This document shows positions 1-12,500 of a stretch of DNA of 64,000 nt, piece after piece. Numbering within the stretch: the first letter of the stretch is position 1; every line of letters begins with the position of its first letter. Location: assembly GCA_020698575.1 (NCBI GenBank), contig CM036252.1:7763178-7827177 (forward strand). Reading direction: 5' to 3'. The position numbers and the translations under genes are program-made. The stretch comes from Bostrychus sinensis. Its lineage: Eukaryota > Chordata > Actinopteri > Gobiiformes > Eleotridae. Below the pieces are notes generated by a model that made no database searches, was not told the origin of the DNA, and worked only from the letters and a program-made list of their open reading frames with translations.

Positions 1-202
1 AACAAAAGACAAGCCCAGCTGAAAAAGTCTGGGAACTAAGGTACCAATAATCAATTTGTTTCTACATTTGTGGGAAATTATTACATCTGTAGGTTTATTA
101 CATTTAATACATACACCTTTTCATTAAGTTTGTGGGGATTCTTACATTAATGGGAGTTACAAACTTGTAATAAAACTGCTTCTTGTACAGAGGAGTTCTT
201 AC

Positions 203-1070
203 CGGAGCATAGGCAGGATAGTGGTCAGTGGTGGTCTGTTGAACTGTCCCGTGTCAGATCTGTTCCTCAGCTCCACCAGAGTGAGGGCTTTTATATGAGA
301 TATGGCATTAACAAGAGGTGTTATCCACAAATGACCAGAATTCCTTGAGAAGGAGAACATTTCTTATTGAACTGTGCAGGCCGTGTTTGTGCGTAACAGT
401 GGCGTGACTCACCACCAGTGATAGAGCTGAAACGGTGCAGCGGTGGGAATGCGTTTAATCCAGATTGCTTCACGCTGACAAAGCTCTGCTCCAGAAACAT
501 AATCAACAAAGTACCACAGCCAGGACACATCAGCCCCACAGTCTCCGCTGAGGCATCCCCAGGGATATCCAAAACATCCTTTAGAGTTGGACTTGTAGCG
601 AATTTCAACCTGCAGGAAATCAGTGACAGTAGGGTTCCTTCAGAACAAAAACCTTTGGGAACATTTTTTTGTGTGTGTCTCTGAATAAAACACTAAACTA
701 TCTTTTTATTTCACAATAATTTAACAAGAACATTGGCCCTGATATAAAACCAGGAAGTTGTATAGTGTGTACTTGTGCCTACGTCCCTACCCTTCTCATG
801 AGGAAAAACAATATGAAAAAGATCAACTCAAAAAATAGATTTAAAATTAATTTAAGGGGTTAACAGTAAAAATTAAATAGAATCATTCTAAAGTGTAGTA
901 TAGTTTGTTTGTTTTTTCATTTGAAAAGTACATTTACTTACAGTAATGGAGCCATCTGTGAGATTGTATTTTGGATAATAAGTCATCGTTGTCCCAGCAT
1001 AGCTTTCATAATCCTGTGAGCTGCAGACGGGGAACAGCAGCGAGAGCAGCAGAAGCAAAAAGTGCCTCAT
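203..1070 (-). CDS. Copy 1 of the FDPDGD/mucin-like secreted family, 5' exons 1-3 (partial)
   Basis: Three exons are visible: exon 1 at 942-1070, exon 2 at 413-609 and exon 3 at 203-343. Exon 1 gives a 43-residue segment starting MRHFLLLLLSLLFPVCSSQ, a clear signal peptide, followed by AGTTMTYYPKYNLTDGSIT. Exon 2 starts VEIRYKSNSKGC and holds four cysteines (KGC, GCL, DCG, LCQ). Exon 3 contains VELRNRSDTGQFNRPPLTTILP, the family hallmark for this exon. Splice sites are canonical (donors gtaagt, gtgagt, gtaaga; acceptors ctgcag, tcaag), and phases are 0 after exon 1 and 2 after exons 2 and 3, as in the complete copies. No stop or frameshift is seen. Exons 4-11 must lie left of the window, so whether the gene is intact is unknown. 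Function is unknown; secretion is inferred from the leader. Confidence 0.75.
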
Positions 1071-1808
1071 CGTGACTGAGACTCTTTACACCTGGACGTA
1101 AGAAACAGAAGTCTTAACCGTCTTAGTTTGGTTTTATTTTACACCAGGAAGACGATGAGAAGATAATGTCAAGGAAACAGTTTTCCCCACCCTTGTGTTG
1201 TCAGTCACAGGCAAAGCAACAGATTACAGGGTAACACATAGTTCACTCTGTAAAGCATTAGATTTGTATTAGTTAAAGATAAATAAGCAAAATTATATAC
1301 ATCAGTGCTAATACGGTGTCTATAAACTGTTCAACTATTCATTGAAATATGTGTTATAACATATTTGTCAGTGCTTTATTACTGAGAATTAAGAGCATAG
1401 ACCATTTGTAACAATTTTTAGTATATTTTGGAAATAATAATGATAATAGCATGGATTAAACAACACATGAACTACAACTGCAACAATGACTCTGACGTCT
1501 TTGTAATCGATTATCTTTATTATCTCACATAAAAGATTAGAAATGCAGTTTTCCACAGACTGTCTGCTGTCAAAGCATCTGTTGAGTTATTTCCTGCGAG
1601 TTGAATTCCCCAGATTTGTGATAAGAGTTCGACCTGCATCTATACATTCTCACGGAAAACACCGGTCTTTGTAGTCATACATTCTACACATTCATTTCCT
1701 TGTGCCTTACAAGGAAATATATTTGTGTTGTGCAACTTCAAAACTTTAAAAACTAAGGTGTAACATCTATGAGAGGAGTAAATTCACATAAAATACAATT
1801 ATATGTAC
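384..1808. repeat. Inverted duplication 1, left arm
   Basis: This stretch holds the 5' flank, exon 1, intron 1 and exon 2 of copy 1. It reappears in reverse orientation at 14,566-16,069. The match starts near the shared sequence ACATATAATTG (minus-strand reading) and ends just past the exon 2 donor, at CGCACAAACACG. Identity looks very high by eye apart from discrete indels in the right arm. Confidence 0.85.
1130..1186 (-). promoter_or_regulatory. Putative core promoter of copy 1
   Basis: On the minus strand an AT-rich TATA-like stretch (TAAAATAAAA, about 1131-1142) lies roughly 65 bp before the ATG. The sequence CAAGGAAACAGTTTTCC as read on the plus strand (1170-1186) lies a further 28 bp upstream. 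The same 17-bp site recurs upstream of copy 4 and, with small changes, of the pseudogene copies. This supports a conserved upstream element. The factor that binds it is unknown. Confidence 0.4.
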
Positions 1809-1898
1809 ACAGCTCAGGCATAACATTGGTGGTCATAATCCTGTGTGTTCTGGGACTTACATTGTTTTTGTTTATAGGGAAAATGATCTGCAATCAAG

Positions 1899-2150
1899 CA
1901 AAACATTATGACCACTGACAGGTGCAGTAAATAACACAGATTCTCTCTTCATCATGGCCCTGTTTGTGGGTGGGATCCATCAGGCAGCAAGTGAACATTT
2001 TGTCTTTAAAGTTAATGTGTTAGGAGCAGGAAAAATGGGCAAATGTAAGGATTTGAGTGAATTTGACAAGGACCAAACTGTGAAAGCTTGTGGGATGTTC
2101 CCAGTCTACAGCGGTCAGTGTGTGTGAAAAGTGGTTTGATGAAGGAACAT
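1899..2150 (+). mobile_element. Tc1-like transposon remnant (transposase N-terminus)
   Basis: The segment opens with AAAACATTATGACCACTGACAGG, found at one end of a widespread fish Tc1-like element. From 2035 it encodes MGKCKDLSEFDKDQ, typical of the N-terminal helix-turn-helix of the transposase. The reading frame is interrupted after about 25 codons by an internal deletion and stops, so this is a dead fragment. Confidence 0.6.
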
Positions 2151-3576
2151 TACTTACATCTCCTTGAGATTGCTTTGTTCTGTGGTAAATAGCCCATAAT
2201 AATGACACTTTTGATTTTTTTATCTGTTTTATGGGTATTCAACAAAAAAAAAACAAAAAAAAAAACAAGTGAAACCTCTTAAATATGCCAAGCGCTCTGA
2301 TAATTTTGGCCACTACTGTATGGATATCTCAGTCAATAAATCTATGTTAAATACACATACACACACGGTTTTAGGGTACATTGTTTATTTTGAGGAAAAA
2401 AATCATAGGAGACTTCCCCAGACATATTCAGGTTTATCACGTGTTTGGTCATAGGCCTGTTTTGGACCAGGATACACTGCCTGCATAAGTTTCCACAGTG
2501 AGTGAGCAAGACTTAGAATAAACCTGTTTTATAGAACAAAAATGACAACAAAGTAAGCTCCAAATAAGATTGTTTTGTGGAACAGCTCTCTGGTTGCAAG
2601 ATAACAGCTCCACTGAAGGTAAAAGTAGAAAATGTCTCAGAAAGAACATCTTTAAAAAATGTACATATGAAAAACAAACTTTCCACCTGTGCCGCACCCA
2701 TTTGCATACGTTTAATTTCATACCAGTATCTTTTTTTACTTAACCATTACAAGTTGTATTATTTCATTCATACAGATGCTTCCAAAGAAAAGCCAGAATG
2801 TGTGTGGTCAGGTATTTCAAAAGTACATATTACAATTTCTTTCAAAAACATTTAATTGGATTGCTGCCTGAGCCTCTGTTTTTTCAATTCAGTTGTGCTT
2901 CTAATCAGTCATTCTTTGAAATACTAAAAAATGTCTGTAAGGTAACACTTTATTTTAAGGTCCACCTATTAACCGTTAACTAAGTGCTAATTAGCATGCT
3001 AGTTAGTAATTAATTAGTGGTTAACTAGTAATTATAAAGCACCTATTAGTCCCTTATTCTGTGTGACCATACTCTACAGCTAATTAGCAACTAACATTTT
3101 CCCCTTAATAAACTCATAATTACAGCTCATTAGTAGGAAGTAAGGAAGTTATTGGACATAAATTATTATCTTAATAAGCTTTATGGAGTCTTGGAGCATT
3201 ATTAGGGAATAGTACTACAGCAGTCTTGTAAAAATCATAATAATTATCATATTATTATTAGTCACACTTTTCATTAAACCACAAAACCCTTATATCTCAC
3301 AATGGCAAAAAAGTTTTTAAAACTAATGACTTGTTCTTTTTGTTAGAGAAGTTAGTATCTTTGGTTCATATTTCAAAATGGGACAGAATCCCTCAAAACA
3401 CTCCTGGATCTGGATCCACACCAAGATTAATATGGCTCATTACTAAAATTTAAATAATAAAAATAAAAATCTGAGTTAACAGCATTTTCACACCTCACTA
3501 AAATTTGTCCACACAATAAAATACAATAAAAAATATAAGAAATACAAACATCTTTTGTATTTTTATGAGTACACTT
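2151..3576. other. Intergenic between copies 1 and 2; one diffuse interspersed repeat
   Basis: No coding exon was found here. About 2940-3190 is a repeat of the fish type beginning GTAACACTTTATTTTAAGG and rich in TTAGTTAACTAGTAATTA-like words, which I cannot assign to a superfamily. The remainder is AT-rich single-copy-looking DNA. Confidence 0.4.
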
Positions 3577-6500
3577 TTATGTTGAACCAGCAGATGGCGC
3601 TGTAGATGTGCCATTAACCAGACTGAGAACTGTGTTTGAAGGCAGTCCTTGATTCACCAGTTCCTGTTTAAACTAAAAAGAGAACAGTGTCATTGTTATA
3701 ACATGGGTCTGATTGTTATAACATGGGTCTGATTGTTATAACATGGGTCTGGATAATATGTAATAAGATTTATGAAGAACTCAATGGACCGACCTGCTGT
3801 AGGACGGTCCTGAGGTCGTCTTCAGACAGAGCAGCTGAGGAGGAAATCTTGACTTTCATAATAACTAAAAAAAAAAAAGAGATTTTATTTTTTTGGTTAT
3901 TGTTTGATTTGCTTTTGTGCCTAATATGTTGTATTTTTTTTACTAGAAAGCTATAATGACCAGTGTATAAACTGCAAGTTGCTGTTGCTGATGTATTTGT
4001 TAAATTTCCCTTTAATTTATTATCATCCTTACCTGAGTTCAGCTCCATTCACCAAAGATAATGGCACATTTCTGTAATTGCTTGTTCTACATTACATAAA
4101 AAAAAACTTAAACAGTAGCAGCTGTATCTTCTTCTAAATGAGGTTTAGACTCAGTAAGGTAGATTTGTGTAATATCAAAGCTTTTAATTCTCAATTTATT
4201 CGACCAAATCACACAACTTGTCCCATTTTTAGCATTTTTTTCAGGCGGTCACTTTATTTGTCAGTCCATGAAAAACCTTATTTAGTAACCCACCTTTGAA
4301 TTTATTGGAGTCAGCATTTCCTGGAGCTGTTGTTGTAGCGTTTGGAGGAGATAGACTCGTGTTCAGTGTGGTATTTGGTGTGGTATTTGGTGTGGTATTT
4401 GGTGTAGTATTTGGTGTAGTATTTGGTGTAGTTGTGACTATGGTGGTTGTAGACACAGATGGCTCATTTGTTGTAGTTGTTAAGGCAGAAGTGATGATAG
4501 TAGTTGAAGCTGTAGTCGCTGGTGCAGTTGTTTGTGGTGAAGGAGCTGAGAATAAGGCAAAAACATAAAACATTTTTTACTTTTGTCAGTGTAGTATTTA
4601 TGTAAAGTGGTGCACTCACTTTCTGAATCACATTAAATATACAGCACATTACCAAGTAAACACTTACCGTCTCCAACCGCCACAACAACACATCGAAGCT
4701 CTGAGTGATACTTGGTCGTACTGAGAAAATCAAACACCATAGTGACTTTTTAATACATATTTGATTCATGGATTTACAACTATGTTATAAGAGCACTGAC
4801 TTGAGGACTGCCTGGACAATGAAGCAGACAGGAAAGCTATTTCTATCTTCAGCAGCAGATGGTGTCCAACTCAAAATGTACTGTCCTCCTGAGCTTGCCT
4901 CATTTATCCCAGAAGGTCCACTGAAGAGTAGCTCTGAAATCCTTAAGAGAAAATAAAACATATACATGACAAAAGTGTATCTTTTTACAAAATAAAACTT
5001 GTGCAAACAGAACGAATTGCTCACTTCATTTACATCAAAAGCAGCAGTGACCCCGGAGTTATTTCTGGTACATTAGCTCTCTCTAGTGGTGTTATTGGGT
5101 ATAGGTCTGTACACAGGCTCTATATTTTCTGTTTTGGAGAGTGCAATATAATGAGCACATCTTAGTATATGGTAAAGTATGCTGTAAGATTGTTTTGCTG
5201 GATACACTGTATGTAACCACGTCACTGCTACAGCAGGTCCCTGATTGGTTAACATGCCGCAAATATTTGCCAGAGTTAAAATTTTTCAACTTCAGTGAAC
5301 AGAGTGTAGGATGTGAATTTGCGTTGTTTGCTTCATCCGCCGATTCACTTCTTCGCCTTTTCAAGGGACTCGCGTGTCGAACGCTCAATTCGCTTCATTC
5401 ACGTCTCGTCAGTTTTGTTTGCATCTGAACATGCTCTTACATAGACTTAACATGTAGATGCTTCATTTGCGTTTGATGTGGACGCACCATAACGGAGAAA
5501 GTAATGGAGGTGTTACGCAGGGACAGATAGGATCCATAAAAAGAAACGTCTAAATGAATAGAGTGAACCTCATCTCTCTGACAAGTAGAATATAATGAAA
5601 ATTAAAAGATGTTTCATAACATGGAAGTTAAAACGTGGTGCACATAATCTACTAATCTGACTGTAAGCTGCAGCTGGGAGAAAACCCCTAATGTATTGTG
5701 ACTGTGATAATGTATTTGTGAGCTGCAAGCAAACATTTTTGCCTTGGAATCTGAAAATGATCTTGAAAGGATTTAAAAAAGGAAAGGATGAAAGGATTTA
5801 ACATGAGACTCAACATCTTTATGACATCTCTAACAGCCCTGTCCACATTGTACATACAGTCCACATCACCCTCCCACAGGCCCAGTGGCATTTTCCCCCC
5901 AGCCTCCACATCTGTTGTTATTGGTGATATCAGCTCTTCTGTTAATACTCTATAGTTTTATGACGTTCCCCTGTCATTTCTTATTTTCTAATTATAGGTC
6001 TTTGAAAAACGTGGAAAACCACGTCCTCTAACCAGAGACTGGTCAGCACTGAGCCAAAGGCCAACTCTGGATTTGTCATTCTACATTGTTAGGTAGAATT
6101 GGATTTGTATGGAGAGAGGCCATTTGGAGTATTTATTAAGAGATAATTTTACAAAGCTAGTTACTTTTTGCACCAATTATTCCAATTATCAGTAATAGGC
6201 CAATTGCAGTTTAGTTTGGACAGTGGTATCCAGCGCTAGCTTGTCTTCCTCAGTTAGCAAAAGCAGACATTAGAAGCAGCACAGTAAATTTCTTTGTATT
6301 CCATTTAACTTTAATTTGGTAAAGACAGCAGATGTTTTTTGATACCTGTAAGTACACTGTAAAAAAAAAAAAAAAATCTGTAAATTTTACGGTAAAAAAT
6401 TGGCAGCTGTGGTTGCCAGAATTCTACTGCAAAAGAGGCCTGTATTTAATTTTACAGTATAATATTATCACAAATGTTGTTTTTAAAGTTTTTGACTTGA

Positions 6501-9500
6501 GTTTTTATTATTTTTTAAAGTTATTATCTTTCAAAAAAATAGATTAACTGTATATTTATATAGTTTGCAACTTATGTTTTAATCAACATTTACTGTAAAA
6601 TTTAAAGTCATTATCTTTTAAAAAGGGATGTGGTGTTAAACTGTAATAAACACAGGATTCAATTATTTTAACAGTGCTATACTGTATAAATTACAAAAAA
6701 TAAAACTAAAAAATAAAATTTTTGCATATTTTTAATATATATATAGTTAATTACCATAACCAAAACAGTATTTTACCGATATATCAATTATGTTCTTTTA
6801 CTGTTGAGATTTTACAGATTATTTTTTACAGATTTTTACCATAAAATCTACAGATATTGAGATAAATATCTACAGTGTTGAGAACCGTGAGGCTGTAGAA
6901 CTGTAGGTCACAAGTGGATGATCTCTATTTATTCAAATGTCCCTGAGTGGTGACTTACGTGGACATGTTGGCCTCTGCCTTGATGTAGATCTGTAGAGTC
7001 TGACTGACACTGACACTGAGCTGAGCTCCATGTTGTGGGGTTGGTTCAACAAACCTGGGCAGGTACAGGCCCTCGGTGCAGGACGGAGCTGCAGATTCCA
7101 CTACAACAGAACACACAACAGTCCTTAAGTTTATACTCAATTAATTTACAATTTCATCTAATATCAATTGGCAATGTTACTGCAGGGGGGACAAGTATAC
7201 CCTATTTTGTTTTGTTATGTATTAATTGTATGACAAGCTGGATTAATTAACACATGGGCTGCATAGCACAAAGCTTAATGTGAGGTGTCAAAAACAAAAG
7301 TCTTACCTGAAACGATAAACTGTATGGGTATTTGGCTGATACTACTGGTTGTGTTTTTCTCTTCTTGTACGTTGTTAATCATGATGATATTTGTTCTGGG
7401 GAAGTCCTCCATCATTAGCTGCACTGCGTACCATCCCACACTGCTGTTATCAGTCGGGCTGAATGATAGAGTGCAATTCTGAGAGAGAATATAAGGATTT
7501 ACTTATATTTGATAAATAAACTCACTAAAATCTTTATTTTTAGTGAGCTGTTACTTTCACTTTGCAGAAAATGCTTTGATTAGGTGCTAATCACTTTAAG
7601 GGTCTGCTGGCCCTGCCCACTTTATCCCAACAGCTCCAAAAGTCCTTTGCAAAAACCGGAGTTTATAGCAGCAGACACCAGTGAAGGACCTCAGGGCTGC
7701 CCCGAATTTAAACTGAGAATGTAACAAGGACATCACAGGAGCAGGACATTGTCTGCACGTCTGTCGGCCTTACACTGACTAAAGAATTCTGCAGACAATA
7801 CTGCCTCTTGATCGTCTTCTTTTTAGTTTACACATGAATAAAGTTGGGGGATTTCTGTTCAGACATGAAAGGAGAGTCTCCGAGTGCTTGTACTGAACAG
7901 TGTGGGACAAACAGAACGATACACTGCCTGGCCAAAAAAAAGTCGCCACCTGCAATTGAAGTAAATAGGTAAGAGCCTCCCTGCAGTTGGTCAGGTCTGG
8001 GTTCAGCAACGTTATGTGCCCAAAGACTGAGGTCAGCATATACTGCAGATACTGAATGACCAGGTTACTCCATCAATGGATTTTTTCTTCCCATTTAGCA
8101 CGGGTCTTACTTCAAGATGACAATGCCAGGATTCATCAAGCTTAAACTGTCAAAGAGTGGTTCAGGAAGCGTGAGACATAGGTTTCAGACATGGACTGGC
8201 CACCACAGAGTCCAGACCTTTACCCCACGCAGAATCTTTGAGAGGTGCTGAAGAAGAGTTTGTGCAGTGGTCCCACTCTCCCATCATCAATACTGGATCT
8301 TGGCAAAAAATTAATGCAATACTGGACGGAAATAAATGTTGTCACATTGCAGAAGCTTAGTGAAATGATGCCACAACGAAAGCATGCTGTAATCAAAGCT
8401 AAAGGTCCAACAAAATAGTAGTGTGTGTGATTTGGGCAGTCACTCCAGCACCTCCCAAAGATTCTCCGTGGGGTTAAGGTCTGGACTCTGTGGTGGCCGG
8501 TCCATGTCTGAAACTTATGTCTCACGCTCCCTGAACGACTCTTTAACAATTTAAGCTTGATGAATCCTGGCATTGTCATCTTGAAATAAGACCCGTGCTA
8601 AATGGGAAGAAAAAATATGTAACCTGGTCATTCAGTATCTGCAGTATATGCTGACCTCATTCTTTGGGCACATAACGTTGCTGAACCCAGACCTGACCAA
8701 CTGCAGGGAGGCTCTTACCTATTTACTTAAGCTGGGGACACACTACACGATTCGTTACAGATTCTGAAAAGACTGGGAGCACACACTAACGACTGGTTTC
8801 AGCAGATTTAGTTCTGACGACTGAAAGACTGCGCCTCACACACAACAAGATCTGCTGAGGCCGCAACTGACGCCAACCAAACGCAGCAAACTCTCGCAGG
8901 GAGCTTGCGAGAACTAAATGGTAAACAAACATGGAGCTACCTGGTTCGCTGTTGCCGTTGTGTGCACAGCTATCTGTTTGGAAAAAAGGAAAAACGGCTA
9001 TGTATCCAATTTCGCTTGGGTAGCGCTCAACTTTCTTTGGTGTTTGCCATGATTGTTTATGTTTTCTTCTTCAAATTTTCGCTTATATTTTCCCGCCGCT
9101 TCCTGTTGCGTCGTCTTCGTTCTCTGACACTATTTCCTGTGTCCCATCAACTGTTTTTCATTGGCCCCTGGACTCCATGAATTCCCAGATGGATGTAAAC
9201 AGCCCACACTACAGGAGTGTGTCCAGAGTCTGCTTTAAAATTCAAACATGTTTGATTGCTTGCGACTGACGTCAGGCCAGGTTTTTGCGCCGATTCGAGT
9301 CTTTGAACATCACACACTAACGGATTTCAGGACTGACTGGTGACTCCGATTCCCTGCAACTAGTGTTGGCTGGTACAGACTCGCCGTAACTGTGAATCAT
9401 TATAAAATCTGGCAAAAAAATCATGTAGTGTGTCCCCAGCTTTAGTTAAATCCAGGTGGCAACTTTTTTTTTTGGCCAGGCAGTATATAATGGCTATTTA

Positions 9501-12500
9501 GCACGGCTATTAGCAATACAAAGCTAACAGATAAATGAGCTGACTGCTTCATAGTGACAGCAATTTAGGCACTAAAATGAACAGAATGAATCCATGGGCT
9601 TTAGAAACAAGCAGGAGCACTTCCTGGTTTCACAAGTCTATGTAGAGCCATGAGACCGAGCGTTTCCAGGTCCTGACAAGGGCAGTGCCGCAGCATACAG
9701 GATTACTCAAAAATGTGTAAATGAAACAAAATACTACTTCAGGTCTGTTTTTTGAGGGAGAAACAACATTATAACATGGTTAAAAGCTCACAAAAGTCGA
9801 TTCAGCAGAATAGGGGACCTTTAAATCAGACAATATGGGTTCTTACCGGTGACAGGCTGAGCACAGACGGTGGTGTGCACTGGGAACACTCGTAATAATG
9901 TGTGTTATTATCAGCATATCTGCATTTAACCAGGTCTCCATCAGGGTCAAAGTTCAACAAATGAATATCTCTCTGACAGTTTGAAGGGACTCTGGAATTG
10001 TAAACTGGACAGTTAGACGCCGTGGTTCAGAGGAAGATGGTGTTGTCTTCAACAATCACAAACCACACACTGCACAACAAACTCATCCTCATAAAACAAT
10101 GCAAGTTCTTACCTGATAAGAGGCAGGATGGTGGTCAGTGGTGATCTGTTCAGCTGTCCAGTGTCAGAACGGTTCCTCACGTCCACTACAGTCACAACCG
10201 TTATGTTACTGACGCCATTTACTGTAGGGCGTATCCAATAATAATTAGAGAAATGATACCTAAAGGAAACATTACATAATTGATTGATTCATTATTTAAC
10301 CGTATGTTCAGTTTTTTTGTTTTTTTTTTACTCTGTCACAACTTACCACCACAGAGCTAATCGAAACGGTGCATTAGTTGGAATATTGTGGTCCCAGATG
10401 AATTCATTTAGCGTAAACTCTTCTCCAGAATACAGAGTGTGTGAGTCTATAGTCACATACGTCTGAAATCCACAGTTACCACCAAGGCAATGCCAGTCAA
10501 CTCCAAGACTCTCTTTAGCATTTGACTTGATTCGGATGTCAACCTGCAATGAAACATCAATAATCTGATAGAGAATCATCAGTTTATAAATTGTATATTA
10601 AAATATTAACAAAATATAAAGGGACGTTTTCAAAAAAATGTAGTAACACACATATGTTGTGTACTGCAGTCAAGCCAGCAGGTGTTCATTTTTTCTGTGG
10701 TCAAATGAGCCTCACCTAAATTTAAAGTGCGCTATTATATGGTTCTCTATGGTAACAGCCGTGTCGCTTCCAGGGAAAGAATGGACATGAGCGAGAGTAA
10801 AGAGGTTGATTTCAGGATGTTAACATTTACTTTGTACTTTAACTAATTATTTCATCTAATATCTACACGTTATGAAAGATTAAAGCGTCTATATTCTGCA
10901 AAATCGACTCTCTTTCTCCCATGTTATAACGTTGTTCCCTCATCAAAAACAGACCTGGAGTTGTGTTTTGTTTCATTTGTGCCTGTTTAAGTAATCCTGT
11001 ATTCTCTGGCATTGAGTTTCTGAGGCCTCAGAAAAGCCCCCCCACAAAGCCCCGCCCATTCCAGGAAGCACCAACCAATCACCAAGCCCTCTCATCCAGT
11101 CTGCTCTCATTCTTTTATCAAAAAAACCCCCAAAAAAACAGTGTACAGCTCTGTTTCCACTGATTCTTCACAGATATTTTTACTTTTGTAGTAAAATGGC
11201 ATCAGACAAAAAGTTTATGGAAGTAAAAAACTTTTTCTATGGTTCACAATAGCATAACAACACTGCACTCTGCTGCTATCTGCTGGTCTCTTCACCTGTT
11301 TGTTTGTTGTTGTTTTTTTTATAGCTGTAGTAAAGTAATTATTGAAAAAGCTTTTTTTAGTCTCATAATGTTTTTAAAGGCTGTAAAACACACTGCTGTT
11401 CTAGAGGCGACCAAGATCAGTTTAAAAATATGAATAAAACCAGAATATATCCCCTTTAACTAAATCAGGTGTGTGTTTGAGGCGGAATAAAAGTGCATTT
11501 ATTTCTCCATGAGCACAACAGGAAACCAGCTCCAGTGAACTAAATAAAATACTTTTTTCACCAGTACCACTCGTACTACTACACCTGTGGCATGAATTAC
11601 TTACTGTGTACTTTTTCTGTAACACTACTTTAAAATACCCTGTTGTGAATAAAAATGTACTCCATCTGCTGATGTAGATTTTTGCTGATTTCTCATCTGT
11701 TTTCTTCTGATTTCAGCCATGACAGCACCGCACACAACAAGCAACATCACACATTTACTGTATAAACACTGCCACAGAAATCCATAGCTGTTACCAACCA
11801 TTAATTTTTGGTTTTCTTCTTAAGTGCCAGGTCCATCTTACACAAATGTATGTTTGTTATGGAGCTACTTGTGTTCAGAAATAACTCCATACTTCTGCGT
11901 GAATATACTGTATAATACCTGAAACCTGGCAACAAACGGGAATCCCCGCCGCTGCTGAGCCACTTTCTAAACAGTTGGATTATAGACAGTCACTATAAAA
12001 AGTCAGTAAAGCCTGGGACACACCAACCCAACGCCTGACCACTGTCAGCAGAGGCCACTGCTCGTCTCCTCACGTCTCCTCTGTCGCCACTGAAAGTCGC
12101 TGCAGACACCGGAGCGATTCAGACCCACGACCGAGCAGTGCGCATGTGCAAAACATAATAACTATTTACAACAGCAGGCGGCGCTAGTCGCTAAACTCCG
12201 CGGTTATTTAAATTCTAGTAAATAAAACTCCACAACACACACGTGTTTAACTCAAGTATTTATCAGTCAATAATAATTATATGCACTAGATTAAACTCGT
12301 CTGATCACAGTAATGAATAAAAGAGACTGGATTATTGCAGCTGTTTGCCTCAGAGGAGGATTATATTTTTATCTGCACGAGGCTAAAGCTAATGTAAGCT
12401 AACTGCAGCACATTAGCATGAGGCTACAAGCTAAGATAAGCTAACTGCAGCACATTAGCATGAGGCTACAAGCTAAGGTAAGCTAACTGCAGCACATTAG

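Noticed and set aside
4296..4568. Plus-strand Val/Phe-rich frame opposite copy 2 exon 9
   Set aside because: Antisense shadow of the PNTT repeat exon. The same effect occurs at 28,015-28,260 in copy 4.
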